Origin: Trueperaceae bacterium
GTDB lineage: Bacteria > Deinococcota > Deinococci > Deinococcales > Trueperaceae
DNA length: 64,000 nt
Direction of reading: 5' to 3'
NCBI GenBank assembly: GCA_011390455.1
Contig: JAABSI010000007.1
Span: 1 to 64,000 of the forward strand
The position numbers and the translations under genes are program-made. The notes under the pieces were generated by a model, which saw only the letters and a list, made by a program, of their open reading frames with translations, searched no databases and was not told the DNA's origin. Below are positions 17,158-26,265 of this stretch, piece after piece; the first letter of the stretch is position 1, and each line of letters starts with the position of its first letter.

Positions 17158-18354
17158 ATGAAGCGCGGTTCGGACGTCCGACGCCGGCGCGGGCCGCGAC
17201 CGAGCACCTGGGTGCTCCTGTCGGCGGTCCCCTTCGCCCTCTTCCTGTTCCTCAGCGCTGAGAACTACCGGCGCGCGCTGACCTTCATCCTCCCCGGCAT
17301 CGGCGCCACGATCGGCGCCACGCTGGTCGCCTACGTCGCCGCCGCGGTGTTGGGGCTGATCCTCGCGGCGCTGTTGGTGCTCAAGGCCGGCCCGGCCACC
17401 TGGTGGCGGACGGCGCTCCTCGCGGGCTTGGCCGCCGTGGGTTCGATCGTCGCCTTCACGCGCCCCACCGAGCACTACGTCCTCGTCGGCGCCCCCGACG
17501 CGGGGGCCCGAGTCGCGTTCGTCCAGGGCACCCCCAGCGGCTTCGCCGACCGACTGCGCACCGGGACCTGGGGCGAGGGCGGCGATGCGGCGCCGGCCCT
17601 CGCGATCCGTGCGGTCGACACCGCCGAGACGGCGCTCGCGCGGCTCGCCGACGGCACGGTCGGGGCCGCCTTCGTGCCGGTCGACGCGGCGCCGGCGAGC
17701 GCCACCGCGCTCTGGGAGGCGCGCTTCCTGCGCCCCGGGCTCGCGCGCGTCGGGTCGGCCCTCGCGGTGCTGGCCTTCCTGGCGGGCGCCCTGGCCGTCG
17801 GCTGCCGCCTCTCGGATCAGCACCCGCTCGCGATCTTCGCGGAGATGTACGTCGACGCGCTCCGGGGCGTGCCCATGCTCGTCGTGATCCTGTACGTGGG
17901 CTTCCCCATGCAGGGCGCCTTGCGCGAGCTGTCGGGGGGCTTCATCGACATGAACCGGATGACGCGCGGCATCGTCGCCCTCGCGATCGGGTACGCGGCC
18001 TACATGGCCGAGATCTTCCGCGCCGGCATCGAGGCCGTCCCGCGCGGCCAGGTCGAGGCCGCCCGCTCGCTCGGCCTCGGTCCCTGGATGACCGCCCGCT
18101 ACGTCGTCCTCCCCCAGGCGCTGCGGATCGTCGTGCCGCCGCTCGGCAACGAGTTCATCGCCATGTTCAAGGACACCTCGCTGCTCTCGATCCTGTCCGT
18201 CCGCGACATCACGCAACGCGCGCGCGAGTTCCAGGCGAGCACCTTCCAGACGTTCCCGCCCTACAACACCGTCGCCATGCTCTACATCGCCCTGACCCTC
18301 GCGGCCTCGAGCCTGGTCAAGTGGGTCGAACGCCGCACGAGCTGGGGCAAGTGA
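17158..18354 (+). CDS. amino-acid ABC transporter permease with a large internal insertion
   Basis: 398 residues, against roughly 220-320 in ordinary family members. The C-terminal half is a standard HisM/GlnP-type permease with the EAA loop (EAARSLGLGPWMTARYVVLPQALRIVVPP) that contacts the ATPase. The first TM pair (near 45-75) is separated from the rest by residues about 105-190, a soluble Ala/Asp-rich segment with a fold-like pattern (RAVDTAETALARLADGTVGAAFVP) reminiscent of a small solute-binding lobe. It is coupled by GTGA to alr. The cognate ATPase gene must be elsewhere. Confidence 0.85.
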   Translation: MKRGSDVRRRRGPRPSTWVLLSAVPFALFLFLSAENYRRALTFILPGIGATIGATLVAYVAAAVLGLILAALLVLKAGPATWWRTALLAGLAAVGSIVAFTRPTEHYVLVGAPDAGARVAFVQGTPSGFADRLRTGTWGEGGDAAPALAIRAVDTAETALARLADGTVGAAFVPVDAAPASATALWEARFLRPGLARVGSALAVLAFLAGALAVGCRLSDQHPLAIFAEMYVDALRGVPMLVVILYVGFPMQGALRELSGGFIDMNRMTRGIVALAIGYAAYMAEIFRAGIEAVPRGQVEAARSLGLGPWMTARYVVLPQALRIVVPPLGNEFIAMFKDTSLLSILSVRDITQRAREFQASTFQTFPPYNTVAMLYIALTLAASSLVKWVERRTSWGK

Positions 18355-19508
18355 CCCGCCACCCTGCGCCCGACGCGCCGCACGCGATCGTCGACCTCGC
18401 CGCGCTGGTCGCCAACGTCGCCACGCTGCGTGCCCGGCTGGCCCCCGGCACGCGCCTGATGGCCGCCGTCAAGGCCGATGCCTACGGCCACGGCGTCGCC
18501 CGCGCGGCACCCGCCCTGGCCGCGGTCGTCGACGCCTTCGGCGTCGCCACCGCCGAGGAGGCGCTCGAGCTCCGCGCGCTCGGCCTAACGCAGGACGTGC
18601 TGGTCTTCGGGCCGGTCCGCGCGCGGATCGCCGAGCTGGTCGCGGCCGACGTGGCCCTCACGGTCGCGGATCGCGACGACCTCGAGGCGATCGCACGCGC
18701 CGCGGCGCCGGGGCGGGCGCGGGTGCACCTGAAGGTGGATACCGGGATGGGGCGACTCGGCACGCCGGTGGGCGCGCGGAGCGACCCGGACGGGTCGGGC
18801 GTGCGCACGGTGGTCGAGCTCGCCGCCGCCGTCGACCGCGGCCGCGCGAGCCGCCTCGAGGGGGTCTGGAGCCACCTGGCCACGGCGGACGAACCCGACG
18901 CCGGCCTCCCCGGCTCCGGCACCGACGACCAGATCGCGGCCTTCCACGCGGTGCTGCAGGCGCTGGACCGCGCCTCGCTGCGACCGCCGGTGGCGCACCT
19001 CGCGAACTCGGCCGGCATCGTCGCGCGGCCCGATGCCCAGTTCGACCTCGTGCGGCCGGGCATCGCGGTCTACGGGCAGCCGTCCTCGCCGCACGTCGCC
19101 GGACTCGCGCCCGAGCTCCGGCCAGCGCTGACGCTCGACGCCCCGGTGACCTTCGTCAAGCGCGTGCCCGCGGGGTCGCCGATCGGCTACGGCGCCTCGT
19201 GGACCGCGGAGCGTGCGACGACCATCGCGACCGTCCGGCTCGGGTACGCCGACGGCTACCCGCGCTCGCTGTCGTCGAAGGGGCTCGCGAGCCTCGGTGG
19301 CCGACCTGCGCGGGTCGCTGGCCGCGTGTGCATGGACCAGGTGATGCTCGCCGTCGGCCCCGACGCCGACGTCGCCGTGGGCGACCGCGCGGTCCTCGTC
19401 GGCGGCGCCGGGCCCTCGGCGGTGGCGGTCGCCGATGCGGCGGGGAGCTTCGTCTACGAGTTGCTCACGGGCATCGGGCGGCGCGTCGTTCGCCGCTACG
19501 TCGGCTAG
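18351..19508 (+). CDS. alr: alanine racemase
   Basis: PLP enzyme that makes D-alanine for peptidoglycan. The 385 residues have the PLP lysine in AVKADAYGHG (near residue 40), the conserved VDTGMGRLG, the catalytic tyrosine in GYGASW near 275, and the C-terminal beta domain with GRVCMDQ. GTG 18351 overlaps the permease stop (GTGA), so alr expression is tied to amino-acid uptake. An insertion near GARSDPDGSG lengthens the loop after the Arg-containing motif. Confidence 0.93.
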   Translation: MTRHPAPDAPHAIVDLAALVANVATLRARLAPGTRLMAAVKADAYGHGVARAAPALAAVVDAFGVATAEEALELRALGLTQDVLVFGPVRARIAELVAADVALTVADRDDLEAIARAAAPGRARVHLKVDTGMGRLGTPVGARSDPDGSGVRTVVELAAAVDRGRASRLEGVWSHLATADEPDAGLPGSGTDDQIAAFHAVLQALDRASLRPPVAHLANSAGIVARPDAQFDLVRPGIAVYGQPSSPHVAGLAPELRPALTLDAPVTFVKRVPAGSPIGYGASWTAERATTIATVRLGYADGYPRSLSSKGLASLGGRPARVAGRVCMDQVMLAVGPDADVAVGDRAVLVGGAGPSAVAVADAAGSFVYELLTGIGRRVVRRYVG

Positions 19509-19547
19509 GGCGCCCGCCGAACGCCGCGGGCCGACCGCGACGGTCCG

Positions 19548-20990
19548 TCAGCCGTCGGCCGGATGCGGCTCGACGTACACGCCGTCGACCGGCGCGACCT
19601 CGACCAGCTCGGCCCGCACCAGCGACACCCGGCGCTCGTCGGCCTCCTCGACCGTGAACCGCACGCCCTGATGGGTGAGCGCTTCGCCCGGCTGCGGGAT
19701 GCGGCCGAGCTCGCTGATCAGGAAGCCGGCCAGGGTGTCGTACTCGCCCTCGTCGCCGAAGTCGACGCGGAAGCGGTCCTCGACCTCCTCGAGGTGCACG
19801 GTCGCGCGGATCCGCACCGCGCCGTCCTCGAGCTCCTCGAACTCGAGCTCCTCGTCCTCGTCGGTCTCGTCGTAGATCTCGCCCGTGATCTCCTCGATGA
19901 TGTCCTCGAGCGTCACGACCCCGGCGGTGCCGCCGAACTCGTCGACCACCACCGCCATGTGGTTCTTGCGCAAACGCATGTCGCGCATCAGGTCGAGGAC
20001 CGAACTCGTCTCGGGCACGTACTGCGCCGGCTGCATCAGGTCGCCGACCCGCGTCGTGTCGAGCGCCGAGCTCTCGCCCAGGTAGCGCAACAGATCGCGG
20101 GCGTACACGATGCCGCGCACGTCGTCGATCGATCCGGTGTACACCGGCAAGCGGCTGTACCCGTGCTCGGTCGTGGCCGTCAGCAGGTCGCGCAGCGAAG
20201 CGTCCTCGGGGATCGCGACCACGTCGACGCGCGGGGTCATCACCTCGCGCACCACCGTCTCCTCGAGGTCGATGACCCCGCGGATCATCTCCTGCTCGGT
20301 CGCCTCGATCACGCCCGACTCCTCGGCCGAGCGCAGCATCATGCGCAGCTCGTTCTCGGTGATGAGCGGGTCGTTCGTGGGTTCGAGGCGGAACGCGCGC
20401 AGCACCATCGTCGTGATCCAGGCGAAGGCGCGCCCGACCGGGTACAGGAAGACCGAGAGCGCGTGCACCGGTCGGATGACGAGCCGCGCGAACCGGACGG
20501 GGTGGTGCACCGCGATCGACTTGGGCGTGATCTCGCCGAAGATCAGCACGAGCACGGTCATGACCCCGGTCGCGTAGGCGACCGCGGAACCCTCGGAGAA
20601 GCCGATCTGGCGCGACAGCGCGATGCTCATCTGGGTGACGAGCGCCGTGGCGGCGATGTTGACCAGGTTGTTGCCGATCAGGAGCGTGGTGATGAAGCGC
20701 GTCGGGTTCTGCTCGAGCAGCGCGAAATGGCCGCCCGGGTCGCTGCCCTCCTCGCGGATCTGGCGCAACTTCCAGTCGCCCAGCGCGGTCAGCGCCGTCT
20801 CGGAGCCGGACATCAGACCCGACAGGACCAGCAGCACCACGAGCAGCGCGATCTGCGTCACGCCGATGCCGCCGGAGGCGGCGTCCCCCTGCGCGAAGGC
20901 GCCCGAGAGCGCCCCTACGAGCACGGCAGGCAAGATGAAGAAGATCGGGGACACGCGTCGTCGCGTTCGACTCGGAGGTTGTTCTTCCAT
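19548..20990 (-). CDS. CNNM/CorC-family transporter-like protein (DUF21-CBS pair-CorC)
   Basis: 480-residue membrane protein. An N-terminal signal/TM segment precedes a CNNM (DUF21) domain of three to four TM segments containing GLMSGSETAL, IGNNLVNIA and FGEITPKSIA. Two CBS domains (about 205-320) and a C-terminal CorC_HlyC domain (AVVVDEFGGTAGVVTLEDIIEEI then an acidic region) follow. The family is linked to Mg2+/Co2+ efflux or homeostasis; the old name hemolysin TlyC is misleading. Convergent with alr. A TATGGT box lies 11 nt before the ATG. Confidence 0.9.
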   Translation of the reverse strand: MEEQPPSRTRRRVSPIFFILPAVLVGALSGAFAQGDAASGGIGVTQIALLVVLLVLSGLMSGSETALTALGDWKLRQIREEGSDPGGHFALLEQNPTRFITTLLIGNNLVNIAATALVTQMSIALSRQIGFSEGSAVAYATGVMTVLVLIFGEITPKSIAVHHPVRFARLVIRPVHALSVFLYPVGRAFAWITTMVLRAFRLEPTNDPLITENELRMMLRSAEESGVIEATEQEMIRGVIDLEETVVREVMTPRVDVVAIPEDASLRDLLTATTEHGYSRLPVYTGSIDDVRGIVYARDLLRYLGESSALDTTRVGDLMQPAQYVPETSSVLDLMRDMRLRKNHMAVVVDEFGGTAGVVTLEDIIEEITGEIYDETDEDEELEFEELEDGAVRIRATVHLEEVEDRFRVDFGDEGEYDTLAGFLISELGRIPQPGEALTHQGVRFTVEEADERRVSLVRAELVEVAPVDGVYVEPHPADG

Positions 20991-21094
20991 CAGCTAGGCG
21001 GACCATAGCACGCACCCGACGCGCGGCGCGAAGGCAGGCGCCCCAGCGAGCGGTCGCCGGGGCCCGGGACCGAGCCGGTCCCGCGCCCGGGCGG

Positions 21095-21100
21095 TACACT
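21095..21100 (+). promoter_or_regulatory. leaderless-type -10 box of the deoxynucleoside kinase gene
   Basis: TACACT, seven bases, then GTG. No ribosome site. It probably drives the kinase-murE pair. Confidence 0.65.
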
Positions 21101-21107
21101 CCCGGAC

Positions 21108-21731
21108 GTGTACGTCGCCGTCGCTGGCAACATCGGAGCGGGCAAGTCCACGCTCACCCGGCTGCTCTCGGAGCGCTTCCTCCTCGACCCCGTCTACGAA
21201 GCGGTCGACGAGAACCCGTATCTCGCCGACTTCTACCGCGACATGGCGCGCTACGCCTTCCACTCGCAGATCTTCTTCCTGGCCGCGCGCCTGCGCCAAC
21301 ACCTGGCCCAGGTGAACCCCGGCGACCGGGTGATCCAGGACCGCACCGTCTACGAGGACGCCGCCGTGTTCGCCCGCCAGCTCTTCGAGAGCGGCGTGAT
21401 GGACGCGCGCGACTGGTCGAGCTACCAGACGATGTACGAGGCCGTGCAGCGGGCGCTCCGGCCCCCCGACCTGCTCGTCTACCTGCGGGCGTCGCTGCCC
21501 ACCCTGCGGCGGCACATCGAGCAGCGCGGGCGTGCGTTCGAGCAGCGCATCGAGGACGGCTACCTCGAGCGCCTCGGGGCGCTGTACGAGGCGTTCCTCG
21601 AGGGCTACGACCTCTCGCCCGTGGTGGTGGTCGACGCCGATCGCTTCGACGTCCTGCACCGCGACGCGGACCGCGAGTCGGTGTTCGCGACCCTGGAGCG
21701 GCACGGCCTCGCGACGCCGGTCGTGCGGTGA
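21108..21731 (+). CDS. deoxynucleoside kinase (deoxyadenosine/deoxyguanosine type)
   Basis: Salvages deoxynucleosides to dNMPs. The 207-residue P-loop kinase begins almost directly with GNIGAGKSTL (residues 7-16), has the DRT motif (VIQDRTVYEDA, equivalent to the catalytic ERS/DRS) near 75-85, and the lid RGRAFEQRI. It belongs to the dNK/dGK group; base preference cannot be fixed from sequence. GTG 21108 is set by the promoter box seven bases upstream. Its stop overlaps murE (GTGA), an unusual pairing of nucleotide salvage with cell-wall synthesis. Confidence 0.88.
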   Translation: MYVAVAGNIGAGKSTLTRLLSERFLLDPVYEAVDENPYLADFYRDMARYAFHSQIFFLAARLRQHLAQVNPGDRVIQDRTVYEDAAVFARQLFESGVMDARDWSSYQTMYEAVQRALRPPDLLVYLRASLPTLRRHIEQRGRAFEQRIEDGYLERLGALYEAFLEGYDLSPVVVVDADRFDVLHRDADRESVFATLERHGLATPVVR

Positions 21732-23242
21732 CGGACGCAGCGCCGGTCGGGCCCGATCGCCGCCAGGCACCGCTGCGCGACGTGCTGCTGGCCGCGCTCG
21801 GAACCGTGCCCGACGGGCTTCCCGACGCCACCGTCACGGGCGTCGCGCAACGTGCCGACCAGGTGCGGCCCGGGTCCGTCTTCGTGGCCCGGGTCGGCGC
21901 CGTGGTCGACGGGCACGACTTCGCCGCGGAGGCCGTCGCGCGCGGCGCCGTGTGCGTGGTGGGGACGCGCGCCGAGTTCCCGGGCCTCCCCGTGCCGTAC
22001 GTGCGCGTCGCCGACGACCGACGCGCGACGTCGGCGCTCGCCGCCGCCTTCCACGGCCGGCCGTCGCACGATCTCGCCGTCGCCGGCGTGACCGGCACCG
22101 ACGGCAAGACCACCACGAGCACGCTCCTCCACCACCTCCTCCAGGGCGACGAGGCACACCCGGTGGCCTCGCTGTTGTCGTCGGCCCTGGTGCGCATCGG
22201 CCGCGAGCCGTACGCGACCGAGGGGCACTTCACGACGCCCGAGGCCACCGAGGTCCAGGCGCACCTGGCGGCGGCGCGCGACGCGGGCGTGCGCTTCGCC
22301 GTCGTGGAGTCGAGCTCCCATGGGGCTTCGCTCCACCGCCTCGCCGACGTGCGCTACGCGCTCATGGCGTGGACGAACCTCAGCCCGGAGCACCTCGACC
22401 ACCACGGCAGCTACGCGGCGTACCGCGCCGCGAAGGCGGGGTTGGTCGCCCGCGCCCAGATCGCGATCCTCAACCGCGACGACCCGGAGTACCCGCACTT
22501 CGCGGCGGCCGCGCCAGCGCGGCGCACGACCTACGGTCGCCACCTCGAGGCCGAGGTCCGCGCCGAGGGCGTCGTCGCCGGCCCGACCGGGCTCTCCTTC
22601 ACGGTCGTGGCCGAGGGCGAGCGGCACCCCGCCACGCTCCCGATGGTGGGCGACTTCAACGTCGCCAACGCGCTGGCGGCGCTGGCCGCCGCACGGGCGC
22701 TGGGCGTCCCGTACGCGCGGTCGCTCCAGCGGCTCGCGACCTTCGCGGGCGTCCCGGGCCGCATGCAACTGGTCGCGACCACGCCCTGCAGCGTCGTCGT
22801 CGACTTCGCGCACACCCCGGACGCGCTCGCCAAGGCGCTCGCCGCGTTGACGCCGGGACCCGGCGGGCGCCGGATCGTGGTCGTCGGCGCCGCCGGCGAG
22901 CGCGATCCCGGCAAGCGCGCGCCGCTGGGTGCGGCGGCGGTGCGGGGCGCCGACCTGGCGGTCTTCACCGAAGAGGACCACCGCACCGAGGACCTGGGCG
23001 CCATCCTGGCGGCGATGGTCGAGGGGGCGCGCGGCGCCGGCGGCCTCGAGGGTCGCGACTTCGCGGTCGTGCCCGATCGCCGCGCCGCGATCGCCGAGGC
23101 GCTGCGCCGGGCGGCTCCGGGCGACGTCGTCGTGTTGGCGGGCAAGGGCCACGAGCGCACGCTCGAGCGCGGTCGCGACGCGCTCCCCTGGGACGAGGCG
23201 GCCGAGGCGCGGGCGGCCGCCGCGGCGGTCGCCGGCCCCTGA
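21728..23242 (+). CDS. murE: Mur ligase MurE (UDP-MurNAc-tripeptide synthetase)
   Basis: Adds the third, diamino-acid residue of the peptidoglycan stem peptide. The 504 residues show ATP-binding GVTGTDGKTTTS, the EHLDHHGSYAAYRAAK block with the carbamylated lysine, FAGVPGRMQ and the C-terminal ligase domain. In the position of the DNPR motif that marks meso-DAP ligases the sequence is EDHRTED, so the substrate is probably not meso-DAP. L-ornithine, as in Deinococcus and Thermus walls, would fit but is inference. Confidence 0.88.
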   Translation: MTDAAPVGPDRRQAPLRDVLLAALGTVPDGLPDATVTGVAQRADQVRPGSVFVARVGAVVDGHDFAAEAVARGAVCVVGTRAEFPGLPVPYVRVADDRRATSALAAAFHGRPSHDLAVAGVTGTDGKTTTSTLLHHLLQGDEAHPVASLLSSALVRIGREPYATEGHFTTPEATEVQAHLAAARDAGVRFAVVESSSHGASLHRLADVRYALMAWTNLSPEHLDHHGSYAAYRAAKAGLVARAQIAILNRDDPEYPHFAAAAPARRTTYGRHLEAEVRAEGVVAGPTGLSFTVVAEGERHPATLPMVGDFNVANALAALAAARALGVPYARSLQRLATFAGVPGRMQLVATTPCSVVVDFAHTPDALAKALAALTPGPGGRRIVVVGAAGERDPGKRAPLGAAAVRGADLAVFTEEDHRTEDLGAILAAMVEGARGAGGLEGRDFAVVPDRRAAIAEALRRAAPGDVVVLAGKGHERTLERGRDALPWDEAAEARAAAAAVAGP

Positions 23243-23268
23243 ACTCCGCAGCGTGCGCGCGGGCCGCG

Positions 23269-23274
23269 TAGCAT
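23269..23274 (+). promoter_or_regulatory. leaderless-type -10 box of the nucleoside phosphorylase gene
   Basis: TAGCAT, six bases, then ATG 23281. No Shine-Dalgarno. Confidence 0.6.
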
Positions 23275-23280
23275 GGGCGC

Positions 23281-24573
23281 ATGACCGCCTCCGTCCGCGC
23301 CCTCGACGTCATCGCCCACAAACGCGACGGCGGCGCCCACGACCGCGCCACCCTCGAGGCCTTCCTCGGCGCCTACGTGCGCGGCGAGGTCCCCGACTAC
23401 CAGGTGGCCGCCTGGCTCATGGCGGTCGTCTGGCGCGGGATGACGCCGCAGGAGACCGCCGACCTGACCGCCGTGATGGCGGCGAGCGGCGACGTCCTCG
23501 ACCTCGCCGACCTGCCGCACACCGTCGACAAGCACTCCACCGGCGGCGTCGGCGACACCACCACGCTGGTCCTGGCGCCGCTGCTCGCCGAACTGGGCGG
23601 CACGGTCGCCAAGATGTCGGGCCGCGGCCTCGGCCATACGGGCGGCACCGTCGACAAGCTCGAGGCGATCCCCGGCTTCCGCTCCACCCTCGACGAGCGC
23701 GCGTTCCTCGAGCAGGTGCGCGCCGTCGGCGTCGCGGTGACCGGTCAGTCGAAGGACCTCGCCCCCGCCGACGGGCTCCTCTACGCGCTGCGCGACGCCA
23801 CCGGCACGGTCGCCTCGCTGCCGCTGATCGCGAGCAGCATCATGAGCAAGAAGCTCGCCGGCGGGGCCCAGAGCTTGGTGCTCGACGTCAAGGTCGGCAG
23901 CGGCGCCTTCATGAAGACCGAGGCCGACGCGCGCGCGCTCGCCGAGGCGATGGTCGACATCGGCCGGCGCGCCGGCCGCAACGTCCGCGCGGTGCTCTCG
24001 AGCATGGCCGAACCGCTCGGGAGGGCCGTGGGCAACGCGCTCGAGGTGCGCGAAGCGATCGCGGTGCTGCGCGGCGGCGGCCCCGCCGACCTGCGGGCGC
24101 TGGTCGTCGCGCTGGCCGCCGAGGTGCTGGATGCGAGCGGCCTGCCGCACGACGCCGCGAGCGTCGCCGCCGCCCTCGACGACGGCCGCGCCTACGCCCG
24201 CTTCGAGCGCTGGGTGGCGGCTCAGGGCGGGGACGTCGCGGCGCTCGACCGGCTCGAGGTCGCGCCCGGCGAGGCGCCTTGGTCCGCGCCCCACGGCGGC
24301 GTCGTCGCCGCCTACGACGCCGAGGCGATCGGGCGCGCGGTGCAGCGGTTGGGCGGCGGGCGCGCGAGCAAGAGCGACGTCCTCGACCTCGGGGTGGGCC
24401 TGACGCTCCACGCGAAGGTCGGCGACGCGGTCGCGGCGGGCGACGCGCTCGCGACGCTGCACCACCGGGACGGGCGCGGGTTGGACGAGGCGCTGGCCGC
24501 GCTGGAGGGCGCCGTGGACGTGCGCGAAGCGGCGGAAGCGCCCTCGTTGGTGCTCGGCGTCCTCGGCCGCTGA
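23281..24573 (+). CDS. thymidine/pyrimidine-nucleoside phosphorylase
   Basis: Phosphorolyses pyrimidine (deoxy)nucleosides to base and (deoxy)ribose-1-phosphate. The 430 residues match the length. The phosphate-binding region [14 protein letters not shown] (near 81-94) and the family signature [21 protein letters not shown] (near 113-133) are intact, and a PYNP C-terminal domain is present with [12 protein letters not shown]. DeoA and Pdp cannot be separated by eye. With the upstream deoxynucleoside kinase it forms a small nucleoside-salvage group. Confidence 0.92.
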   Translation: MTASVRALDVIAHKRDGGAHDRATLEAFLGAYVRGEVPDYQVAAWLMAVVWRGMTPQETADLTAVMAASGDVLDLADLPHTVDKHSTGGVGDTTTLVLAPLLAELGGTVAKMSGRGLGHTGGTVDKLEAIPGFRSTLDERAFLEQVRAVGVAVTGQSKDLAPADGLLYALRDATGTVASLPLIASSIMSKKLAGGAQSLVLDVKVGSGAFMKTEADARALAEAMVDIGRRAGRNVRAVLSSMAEPLGRAVGNALEVREAIAVLRGGGPADLRALVVALAAEVLDASGLPHDAASVAAALDDGRAYARFERWVAAQGGDVAALDRLEVAPGEAPWSAPHGGVVAAYDAEAIGRAVQRLGGGRASKSDVLDLGVGLTLHAKVGDAVAAGDALATLHHRDGRGLDEALAALEGAVDVREAAEAPSLVLGVLGR

Positions 24574-24594
24574 GGCGCGCCTCGGTCCCCACGC

Positions 24595-24624
24595 TTGACA
24601 CGGTGCGGGCCGCTCGTGTACGAT
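24595..24624 (+). promoter_or_regulatory. sigma70-type promoter of initiator tRNA
   Basis: Consensus -35 TTGACA (24595-24600), 18-bp spacer, -10 TACGAT (24619-24624). It is one of only two full-consensus promoters seen in the window and contrasts with the -35-less boxes of most protein genes. Confidence 0.8.
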
Positions 24625-24639
24625 TTCTTTTGCGTCCGC

Positions 24640-24716
<77 letters not shown>

Positions 24717-24724
24717 AACGCCTT

Positions 24725-24748
24725 CGGGGCCTCCGTCAGGGGGCCCCG
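24725..24748 (+). terminator. hairpin downstream of tRNA-fMet
   Basis: 7-bp perfect stem CGGGGCC/GGCCCCG with a 10-nt loop, 8 nt after the tRNA end and before era. Confidence 0.6.
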
Positions 24749-24794
24749 ATGCCTTGCTCAGGAGCCCGGAAGCCCGGGCCGAGAGGACCCCACC

Positions 24795-25781
24795 ATGTCC
24801 GACGACCACCTCCACCCCGACCCCCTCCCGAACCTCCCGGCGGTCGACGAACCGTTCTCCTTCGCCCCCGCCGGCAGCGAGCCGACGCGCGCAGGGTTCG
24901 TCGCGATCGTCGGCAAACCGAACGTGGGCAAGTCGACGCTCCTCAACACCCTGCTGGGCGTCAAGGTCGCGCCGATCTCGTCCAAGCCGCAGACCACGCG
25001 CCGCGGCGTGCGCGGCGTCTACTCCAGCGAGCACCGCCAGCTCGTGTTCGTCGACACCCCCGGCCTCCATCGGGGCGGCGACGCGCTCGACAAGGCGATG
25101 ACGCAGGAGGTCCGCGAAGCGGTGGTCGACGTCGAGACCATCCTGTGGGTGGTCGACCTGCGGCGTCCGCCGGGCGACGAGGACAAGGACGTGGCGCGGT
25201 TCCTGAACGGCCTCGGTCCGGACGTTCGCGTGTGGATCATCGGGAACAAGCTCGACGTCGCGAAGTACCCCGACGAGGCGATGTCGCTCTACCGCGACCT
25301 CTACCCCAAGCGCGAGCGCGAGGTGGCCCTGTCGGCCCTCGAGGACCCGAAGGCGGTCTACGCCCTGCGCGAGGACCTGCTCGCCCTCCTCCCCCTGAAC
25401 CCGTGGTTCTTCCCGGGCGACGCCAGCAGCGATCAGACGCGCGAGCAGTGGGCGGCCGAGATCGTGCGCGAGGCGACGATGGTGCACCTGCGTCAGGAGT
25501 TGCCGTACGCGGTCGCCGTGCAGACGACCGACTGGCGCGACCCGCGGCCGGGCAAGGACGAGCCGCTCGTGATCTCCGCCGAGATCTGGGTCGAGAAGCT
25601 CGGCCACCGACCGATCGTGCTCGGCAAGGGCGGCAAGATGATCCGCGAGATCGGCAAGACCGCGCGCAAGCAGCTCGAGGTGTTCCTGAACACCAAGATC
25701 TACCTGGAGCTCGACGTCGTCGTGCGCCGCGACTGGCGCGAGGACCGCGAGGCGCTGCGCGAGCTCGGCTTCCAGGTCTGA
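24795..25781 (+). CDS. era: GTPase Era
   Basis: Essential GTPase that binds 16S rRNA during 30S maturation. The 328 residues have an N-terminal extension of about 32, then G1 [10 protein letters not shown]2/G3 with VDTPGLH, G4 NKLD and G5-like SAL, and a C-terminal KH domain containing the loop [16 protein letters not shown]. The ATG is preceded by GAGAGGA at good spacing. It follows the tRNA-fMet gene by 78 nt; the next gene starts 6 nt after its stop. Confidence 0.95.
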   Translation: MSDDHLHPDPLPNLPAVDEPFSFAPAGSEPTRAGFVAIVGKPNVGKSTLLNTLLGVKVAPISSKPQTTRRGVRGVYSSEHRQLVFVDTPGLHRGGDALDKAMTQEVREAVVDVETILWVVDLRRPPGDEDKDVARFLNGLGPDVRVWIIGNKLDVAKYPDEAMSLYRDLYPKREREVALSALEDPKAVYALREDLLALLPLNPWFFPGDASSDQTREQWAAEIVREATMVHLRQELPYAVAVQTTDWRDPRPGKDEPLVISAEIWVEKLGHRPIVLGKGGKMIREIGKTARKQLEVFLNTKIYLELDVVVRRDWREDREALRELGFQV

Positions 25782-25787
25782 GGGCCG

Positions 25788-26138
25788 GTGCCGATCGCGG
25801 CGCGCTGGCGCCGACTCGACCGCCTGCCGCCGGCGCGCGGGCGCGACCCGCAGCCGGGGGTGTACGAGCTCGCCGATGCCGAGAAGCGCGTGATCTACGT
25901 GGGCCAATCGGCCGTGGACGTCCCCAACCGGCTGCGCCAACACCTGGCGGGCGGCGGCTGCGTCGCCGAGCGGGCCTCCTACTGGCGCAGCGCCCACTCG
26001 CGGGTGCCGCAGGCGGACGAAGCCGCGCTGCTGGCCACCCACCGGGCGCGCCACGGCGACGTGCCCGAGTGCAACCGCGCCGTGCCCAAGGTGCGCGACC
26101 CCGTGCGCCGCCACGCGGAGCGCTCGAGCGGTCGCTGA
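25788..26138 (+). CDS. GIY-YIG-like small protein
   Basis: 116 residues. The segment GVYELADAEKRVIYVGQSAVDVPNRLRQHL (near 22-51) fits a GIY-YIG nuclease core: a GVY strand, a YVGQS strand, and an Arg on the following helix. The C-terminal part is short, and the metal-binding Glu expected later could be that in DEAALL near 79. Such stand-alone domains are seen in small proteins of unknown role. GTG start 6 nt after era suggests co-transcription. Nuclease activity is not established. Confidence 0.6.
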   Translation: MPIAARWRRLDRLPPARGRDPQPGVYELADAEKRVIYVGQSAVDVPNRLRQHLAGGGCVAERASYWRSAHSRVPQADEAALLATHRARHGDVPECNRAVPKVRDPVRRHAERSSGR

Positions 26139-26206
26139 GGCCCGCCCCGACCACCGGAGCGCGCGTCCCTGTGGACTTTCCGCGTTCCGGACGGTTCCCG
26201 ACGTGA

Positions 26207-26212
26207 TATACA
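26207..26212 (+). promoter_or_regulatory. extended -10 promoter (TGaTATACA)
   Basis: TATACA preceded by TG one base upstream, about 53 nt before the ATG at 26266. An extended -10 would compensate for the absent -35. The leader carries CTTGGAGG as ribosome site. Confidence 0.55.
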
Positions 26213-26265
26213 GAGGGAAGACGGAGGGAGCATCCGCTCCCCCGAACCCCTCTTGGAGGCATCGC

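Noticed and set aside
19548..20990. CNNM/CorC protein as a hemolysin
   Set aside because: The hemolysin label is historical. The DUF21-CBS-CorC layout indicates divalent cation homeostasis.
25788..26138. GIY-YIG gene as part of a homing element or selfish nuclease
   Set aside because: No intron, intein or repeat surrounds it, and it sits in an ordinary short-gap position after era.
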